Source of the DNA: Phycisphaerae bacterium
GTDB lineage: Bacteria > Planctomycetota > Phycisphaerae > UBA1845 > UTPLA1
Length of the DNA: 64,000 nt
Direction: 5' to 3'
NCBI GenBank assembly: GCA_023150615.1
Contig: JAKLKO010000017.1
Span: 18,893 to 82,892, forward strand
Shown: in pieces, positions 59,989 through 64,000 of the stretch
How positions within the stretch are numbered: position 1 is the stretch's first letter
Layout: each line of letters begins with the position of its first letter
The notes under the pieces: model-generated
Told to the model about the DNA's origin: nothing
The model's input: only the letters and a program-made list of their open reading frames with translations
The model's database searches: none
Program-made: the position numbers and the translations under genes

Positions 59989-60539
59989 CCCCGCGCGACA
60001 AGAAGGCGCTCTACGTCCTCGTGCCCGGCGCGCTCGTCCTCGTGTGGAAGCTGATCGGACTGGCCGGAGGCTCTTCGACGCCGGCGCCCGCCTCGGCCGA
60101 GTCCGCGTCGCCACAGGGACTCGCCGCCGCCATCTCGCCGCCCGTCGAGGCCGCGCCGACGTCGCCGGCGGACGCCCGGGCGCCGCGCGTGGAGGCGATC
60201 AGTCCGGCGGTGCTCATGTTGCAGGAAAAGCGGCTCAAGCTCCGCTGGACCCGTGATCCGTTCGCGCCGGTTTTCGGACCCGCCGCATCGGCCGGTGTCG
60301 CCTCGAGCGGCGATGGAAACCCGGCGCCGCCGTGGCGATTGACGGGAATCTCGCGGCAGGGCGGGCGACGAATCGCGATTCTCGGCGGGCGATTGGTCAC
60401 GGAGGGCGTCGTTCTGGACGATCGTTATAGGGTGATTCGCGTGGCGGATCGCGAGGTCGTCGTACGTGACGACGCGTGGGAATACCGCTTCGCGTTGGGC
60501 GTCGAGGCGGTCGAATCTCGACGGCTCGGGGATCGTTGA
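59985..60539 (+). CDS. PilP/GspC-like periplasmic linker protein
   Basis: A 184-residue protein with an N-terminal membrane segment (about 8-24, LYVLVPGALVLVWKLIGLAG), a Pro/Ala-rich linker (about 30-80), and a C-terminal HR-like beta domain (RDPFAPVF, PWRLTGISRQGGRRIAILGG, GVVLDDRYRVIRVADREVVV). This is the PilP/GspC plan, which links the inner platform to the secretin. No lipobox is seen, unlike classic PilP, so GspC is an equally good name. It overlaps PilO by four bases and the secretin gene by one (TGATG). Confidence 0.75.
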   Translation: MTPRDKKALYVLVPGALVLVWKLIGLAGGSSTPAPASAESASPQGLAAAISPPVEAAPTSPADARAPRVEAISPAVLMLQEKRLKLRWTRDPFAPVFGPAASAGVASSGDGNPAPPWRLTGISRQGGRRIAILGGRLVTEGVVLDDRYRVIRVADREVVVRDDAWEYRFALGVEAVESRRLGDR

Positions 60540-62449
60540 TGAATAGCCCGCGGCGAGTGGGGCCGGCCCTGATCTTCGTGTTCGCGCTGGCATGTGCATT
60601 CCGCACCGATGCCGCCGAACCCGCGTCGGATCCGAATGAACGCCGCGTCACGCTCGAGCTCGTCAACTCCGAGATCGCCGACGCCCTCCGGCTGCTTGCC
60701 AAGCAGGGCGGACTCAACCTCGTCATCGGCCCCGACGTCGTCGCCAACGTCACCGTCTCCCTTTCCGATGTGCCCGTCCGGCAGGCGCTGACCGCCCTCG
60801 TCGAGGGCAACGGCTTCAAGTGGACGCAGCACGAGGACATCATCACCGTCGTCAAGCCCGCAGCCGGCGCGACCGCCAACGAGTCCGCGCCGCCGCTGTT
60901 GACGAACGTGCTCCGCCCGCGGAGCGTCAACGCCACGCTCCTGCGCGATGCGCTCGTTCCGGTGCTTTCCAAGTGGGGAAAACTGACCGTCCTCAGTGAG
61001 GACAGCCGACCGGGATACGGCCTCGGCACGTTTGAATCAACGCAGTCCGGCGATGCGCCGCAGGGAACGACCTTCCGTTCCGCGTCGCGCTCCGACCTCG
61101 TCGTCAACGCCACCGGCGCCGCCCCGGCCGGACTCGCCGTCCCGTCCGGCGGCCAAGACGGCTCGCAGCGCAACGTCGCCAACTCGCAGATCCTGATCGT
61201 CACCGACACGCCCGGCGTCGTGAAGGAAATCGAGCGCCTGGTGGCCGAGCTGGATGCGCCGCCGCGCCAGGTGCTGATTGAGTCGCGGATCGTCGAGATG
61301 AGCGTCTCGTTGCAGAAGCAGCTCGGCATCGACTGGACGCCCGAGGTCTTCGCCAACGGGCCGATCCTCGCGCACGAGTTTCCGCTCTTCCGCCGCGCCG
61401 ACTTCGCACCCGGACCGATCGACGGACTGGCGCTCGGCGTCGTCGACTTCTCGCAGTTCACGGCCCTGTTCCGCGCCACTCAGGACGACAACGCGATCCG
61501 GCTCCTCGCCAACCCGCGCATGCTGGTCTACAACAACCACTCCGCCAGCATCCTCGTCGGCGAGAAGTACCCGCTGCTGACCAGCACGATCACCGACCAG
61601 GGCACCACCACCGAGTCCTTCGATACCTACATCCCCGTCGGCGTGCAGCTCTCCGTCACACCGACGGTCCTGGCCGACGGACGCGTCAGCATGCTCGTGC
61701 ACCCCGCGACCAGCGCCCTCGGCGAGGACGTCGTCGGCACCACCGGCCTGCGCGTCGCGCGAATCCAGACCCGCGAGATCGACACCCGCGTCGTCATGCG
61801 CGACGGCGACACCATCGTCCTCGGCGGTCTCATCAGCGACCGAACCACCCACACCGTCCGAAAGGTCCCCGGCCTCGGCGACATCCCCATCCTCGACATC
61901 GTCACGCGGCAGGAGCGCCCGCGCAAGGAGCGCGTCGACCTCCTCGTCTTCATCACCGTGCACGTCGAAGGCGCGACCGACATGACCGAGCGCGACCGCG
62001 AGATCTACCGCCGCTACAAGCCGCAGTTCCGTCGCGCCGACACGATCCACGACGTCCGCCTGCACTTTGACTTCCCCGGAACACAGTTCCACGAACCGAA
62101 GGAGTCCGCAGACGAGCCGGATGATCCCGGCGACGAACCGCCGCAACGCGAGCCGGCCATCCAGGCCGCCGCGCCGGACGCTCCGATCGAGCTGCCGACG
62201 TCGGCCGAGCGCCTGCTCACGACGATCCACGCGATCCCGGACCGCGACGCGGACCATGCCGCCCCGGCGCAAGACGCGCCCGCTCCCGCGGGCCAGCTCG
62301 TGCCGGCCGCGACATCGACCGCGTCGATCCCGCCCGCCGCGTCCGACGCAGGCACGGACTCGACCGCCGGGTTCGAACTCGACCTGTGCATCCACGAGCT
62401 TGACGCGCTCGGCTCCGTGGGAGCCGACACGATCGGAGATCCGCCGTGA
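60539..62449 (+). CDS. gspD: Secretin GspD/PilQ-type outer membrane channel
   Basis: A 636-residue secretin with a signal peptide (about 1-26), an N0/STN-like domain (about 35-110: RVTLELVNSEIADALRLLAK, NVTVSLSDVPVRQALTALVE), one more N-domain, then the secretin domain (about 230-510) with LIESRIVEMSVSLQKQLGIDW, NPRMLVYNNHSASILVGEKY and the hallmark VPGLGDIP. The tail after about 530 is 100 residues of Pro, Ala and acidic residues. It is the outer channel of the machine. Confidence 0.92.
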   Translation: MNSPRRVGPALIFVFALACAFRTDAAEPASDPNERRVTLELVNSEIADALRLLAKQGGLNLVIGPDVVANVTVSLSDVPVRQALTALVEGNGFKWTQHEDIITVVKPAAGATANESAPPLLTNVLRPRSVNATLLRDALVPVLSKWGKLTVLSEDSRPGYGLGTFESTQSGDAPQGTTFRSASRSDLVVNATGAAPAGLAVPSGGQDGSQRNVANSQILIVTDTPGVVKEIERLVAELDAPPRQVLIESRIVEMSVSLQKQLGIDWTPEVFANGPILAHEFPLFRRADFAPGPIDGLALGVVDFSQFTALFRATQDDNAIRLLANPRMLVYNNHSASILVGEKYPLLTSTITDQGTTTESFDTYIPVGVQLSVTPTVLADGRVSMLVHPATSALGEDVVGTTGLRVARIQTREIDTRVVMRDGDTIVLGGLISDRTTHTVRKVPGLGDIPILDIVTRQERPRKERVDLLVFITVHVEGATDMTERDREIYRRYKPQFRRADTIHDVRLHFDFPGTQFHEPKESADEPDDPGDEPPQREPAIQAAAPDAPIELPTSAERLLTTIHAIPDRDADHAAPAQDAPAPAGQLVPAATSTASIPPAASDAGTDSTAGFELDLCIHELDALGSVGADTIGDPP

Positions 62450-62982
62450 TCCGAGCGCTTCCGCCCCTCTTGCTGTCGGCCGCCTGGCTCGCGTGCGGCG
62501 CTGCCGGATGCCATCGCGACTCGATCGCCCGCACGGGCGGCTTGGTGATCCAGCGGCCGGACCCCGCGCCGGACGTCTCCCCGCAGGAACGGCGCGAGCG
62601 CTACGCGAAGCTGTATCAGCGCGGGCTGGAGCTGGCCGAGCGCGGCGATCCCGGCGCGGCGCTGCCGTTCTTCGAGGAAGCGCGGAAGTACGATCCCGAT
62701 TCGATCGACGCCATGCTCGCCCTCGGCGCGTGCTACGAGTCGATCGGCGACCCGGTTCGCGCCATCGGGCTGTACCGCGCCGTCATACGAATCAACCCGG
62801 ACTGCGCCGAGGCCTACGCAAACCTCGGCACGAGCTACATCAAGCTCTACTACCGCGAACGCAACCCGCGCTGGAAGGAACTCGCCCGCGAATCGTGGCA
62901 GCGCTCGCTTGCGATCCGCCCCGCGCAGACCGACGTGCAGGCGTACCTCGCCGACGTCGACGCACCCCGACCCCGCGGCTGA
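62446..62982 (+). CDS. TPR lipoprotein, possible pilotin (PilF/PilW-like)
   Basis: A 178-residue lipoprotein: signal ending CGAAGC (Cys about residue 22), then three tetratricopeptide repeats (KLYQRGLELAERGDPGAALP, ALGACYESIGDPVRAIGLYR, AYANLGTSYIKLYYRERN). Its position after the secretin, with a four-base overlap, and TPR content recall PilF/PilW pilotins. The GTG start at 62446 is used; there is no other start before the signal. Last gene of the pilus/secretion locus. Confidence 0.78.
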   Translation: MIRALPPLLLSAAWLACGAAGCHRDSIARTGGLVIQRPDPAPDVSPQERRERYAKLYQRGLELAERGDPGAALPFFEEARKYDPDSIDAMLALGACYESIGDPVRAIGLYRAVIRINPDCAEAYANLGTSYIKLYYRERNPRWKELARESWQRSLAIRPAQTDVQAYLADVDAPRPRG

Positions 62983-63112
62983 CTCCCCGCACGGCACGTT
63001 TCAATACTGCAATTCGAAACGAGTGTACTGCCCGCACTCACAGCGGCTCCGTTGTCCATCACGGCCGGCTGGAAGGGCAGGCGCCGGGCCGCTTGTTGAT
63101 GGACCGTCCATA

Positions 63113-64000
63113 TCATGGCAGCGCCCCGCGGCGGCGCGCAGCGCACCGCGCGAAAACAGCGAGAAGAAGAACCGCCGTACTGGGCTCGGGGATGCGGGCA
63201 ATCCAAGCTTCGGAAACGCCTTGCGGGTTGATACCCACACCGACGATCGTACGGCCGTCGTCAGAAAGTCCGCGAGCTTCCCTTAGTCTCCAGCCTGTCA
63301 GATCAAGGCCATAGTCCGTGACGAGAACTTCCTGTAGCGCGCGCATGCCGTGTTCCGGGCGCCAGATGAACGCGGCAAGCGCACCGGTTTCGTCGATGCT
63401 TCCCCCAACGACGACCGCGCCGTCCGCAGTGACTCCCAAACCTCGCGCGAACTCGGAACTCCCGGGCAGATAACCCAGCCCGATCATCCCCGCGTCGGCG
63501 CTCCACAGAAACGCCTCGTCACCGATCGCCGACTCGGAAACGCCGGTAATAAACCGCCCATCCGCCGACACAGCAAGCGCTCGGCTTGTGAACGATCCTC
63601 CCGGCAGGTCCCCGAGTCCGACCATGCCCGTTTCGGCCGTCCAGAGAAACCCTTCCACTCCCGATGTCGATCGGCTTTCCCCGACGATGACCCGTCCGTC
63701 CGAGGAGATCGCATTCGCCGCGCCCCCGACCGTTCCACCCGGCAGATCACCGAGGTTGACCATGCCCGTCTCGGCCGTCCAACGAAACGCCCCGCCGGCG
63801 GTCGATCGGCCGCTGCCGACAACGACCGTACCATCCGCAGAGACGCCCCGTGCCTCGCTCCAGAAACCGCTGCCGGGCAGATCACCCAAGCCGATCATGC
63901 CATCGTTGGCCGTCCAGCGGAATGCCTCCGCGTTCGGCGGTAATCCTGTGTTCACGGAATTGCTGTAGCCAACGACCACGGCGCCGCCAGCGGAGGCATC
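63113..64000 (-). CDS. HAF-repeat secreted protein with PEP-CTERM tag, 5' end outside window
   Basis: The N-terminus lies beyond the right edge; about 295 residues are visible. It has four copies of a repeat of about 45-50 residues with the HAF pattern: EAFRWTANDGMIGLGDLPG, GVSADGTVVVG and so on, with W-(T/S)-A-x-x-G-M-x-x-LGDLPG and SADG(x)VVVG. The C-terminus is IPEPSTAVLLLAVFARCAARRRG, a PEP-CTERM-like tag with Ala-rich helix and basic end. An extracellular repeat protein, function unknown. The frame is open to base 64000. Confidence 0.85.
   Translation of the reverse strand, partial: DASAGGAVVVGYSNSVNTGLPPNAEAFRWTANDGMIGLGDLPGSGFWSEARGVSADGTVVVGSGRSTAGGAFRWTAETGMVNLGDLPGGTVGGAANAISSDGRVIVGESRSTSGVEGFLWTAETGMVGLGDLPGGSFTSRALAVSADGRFITGVSESAIGDEAFLWSADAGMIGLGYLPGSSEFARGLGVTADGAVVVGGSIDETGALAAFIWRPEHGMRALQEVLVTDYGLDLTGWRLREARGLSDDGRTIVGVGINPQGVSEAWIARIPEPSTAVLLLAVFARCAARRRGALP

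Noticed and set aside
63099..63111. 13-bp palindrome ATGGAC-C-GTCCAT after the HAF-repeat gene
   Set aside because: No T-run and no regulatory context; probably chance.
1..64000. tRNA, rRNA, CRISPR, insertion sequences, prophage
   Set aside because: Read for tRNA-like T-loops, regularly spaced repeats, transposase and integrase motifs on both strands; none found by eye. A tRNA scan program could still find one.

Overview
The window is GC-rich, densely coded chromosomal DNA that looks like a planctomycete or a close relative in the PVC group. Four points support this: four secreted proteins end in a PEP-CTERM sorting tag, coaB and coaC are separate genes, an anti-sigma-like protein carries a pseudopilin (H-X9-DG-like) outer domain, and there are many small lipoproteins and ECF sigma factors. 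The assignment is an inference from gene content. I saw no rRNA, tRNA, CRISPR array, transposase or prophage genes.

Layout. 1-6.1 kb: end of a membrane protein, cinA, gatB and a polytopic GT39-like protein. 6.1-7.3 kb: a PEP-CTERM protein behind a long, highly structured 5' leader. 7.4-10.4 kb: a feoA-feoA-feoB ferrous iron operon with a readable promoter and a Fur-type palindrome. 10.4-13.8 kb: an HU-like protein, fabI, and a lipoprotein/ECF sigma/anti-sigma operon. 14.0-20.9 kb: a peptide-use block (M49-like lipoprotein peptidase, POT and OPT transporters, peptidase T). 21.1-24.2 kb: argF, three tiny membrane or lipoprotein genes, alr. 24.3-27.6 kb: a three-gene ABC exporter operon. 27.8-36.8 kb: single genes, including a LigD-type phosphoesterase, a TPR lipoprotein, an AMMECR1 protein, a GAF/sigma-54 activator, a second ECF sigma with an unusual anti-sigma, a macrodomain enzyme and two membrane glycosyltransferase-like proteins. 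37.0-37.7 kb: PEP-CTERM protein. 38.0-43.5 kb: one long minus-strand housekeeping run, pheA-tpiA-secG-yicC-gmk-rpoZ-coaC-coaB. 43.7-49.5 kb: a GT2 enzyme, a PEP-CTERM protein, LemA and TPM proteins, an unknown gene, and a ketoacyl-synthase homologue that has lost its catalytic histidines. 49.9-63.0 kb: a 15-gene plus-strand locus for a secretion or pilus machine with cyclic-di-GMP parts. 63.1-64.0 kb: end of a HAF-repeat PEP-CTERM protein.

How parts work together. The 49.9-63.0 kb locus joins a c-di-GMP front end (a stand-alone MshEN-like protein, an HDOD-GGDEF cyclase, a PilZ protein) to a GspE/F motor, T2SS-style pseudopilins (G, H, I, J and a K/PilX-like protein), a type-IV-pilus-style inner platform (PilM-PilN fusion, PilO, PilP), a secretin and a TPR lipoprotein that may be its pilotin. 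The peptide block covers surface cleavage, uptake and final hydrolysis. The two sigma/anti-sigma modules have unusual periplasmic sensor parts: one with a dockerin-type calcium loop, one with a pseudopilin-like domain.

The most novel leads are the structured leader at 6313-6452, the anti-sigma/pseudopilin chimera, the histidine-less ketosynthase, the zinc-ribbon form of LemA with two possible starts, the trio of mini membrane proteins, and the hybrid pilus/secretion locus with its own c-di-GMP module. All gene functions are read from motifs by eye; no database search was run.
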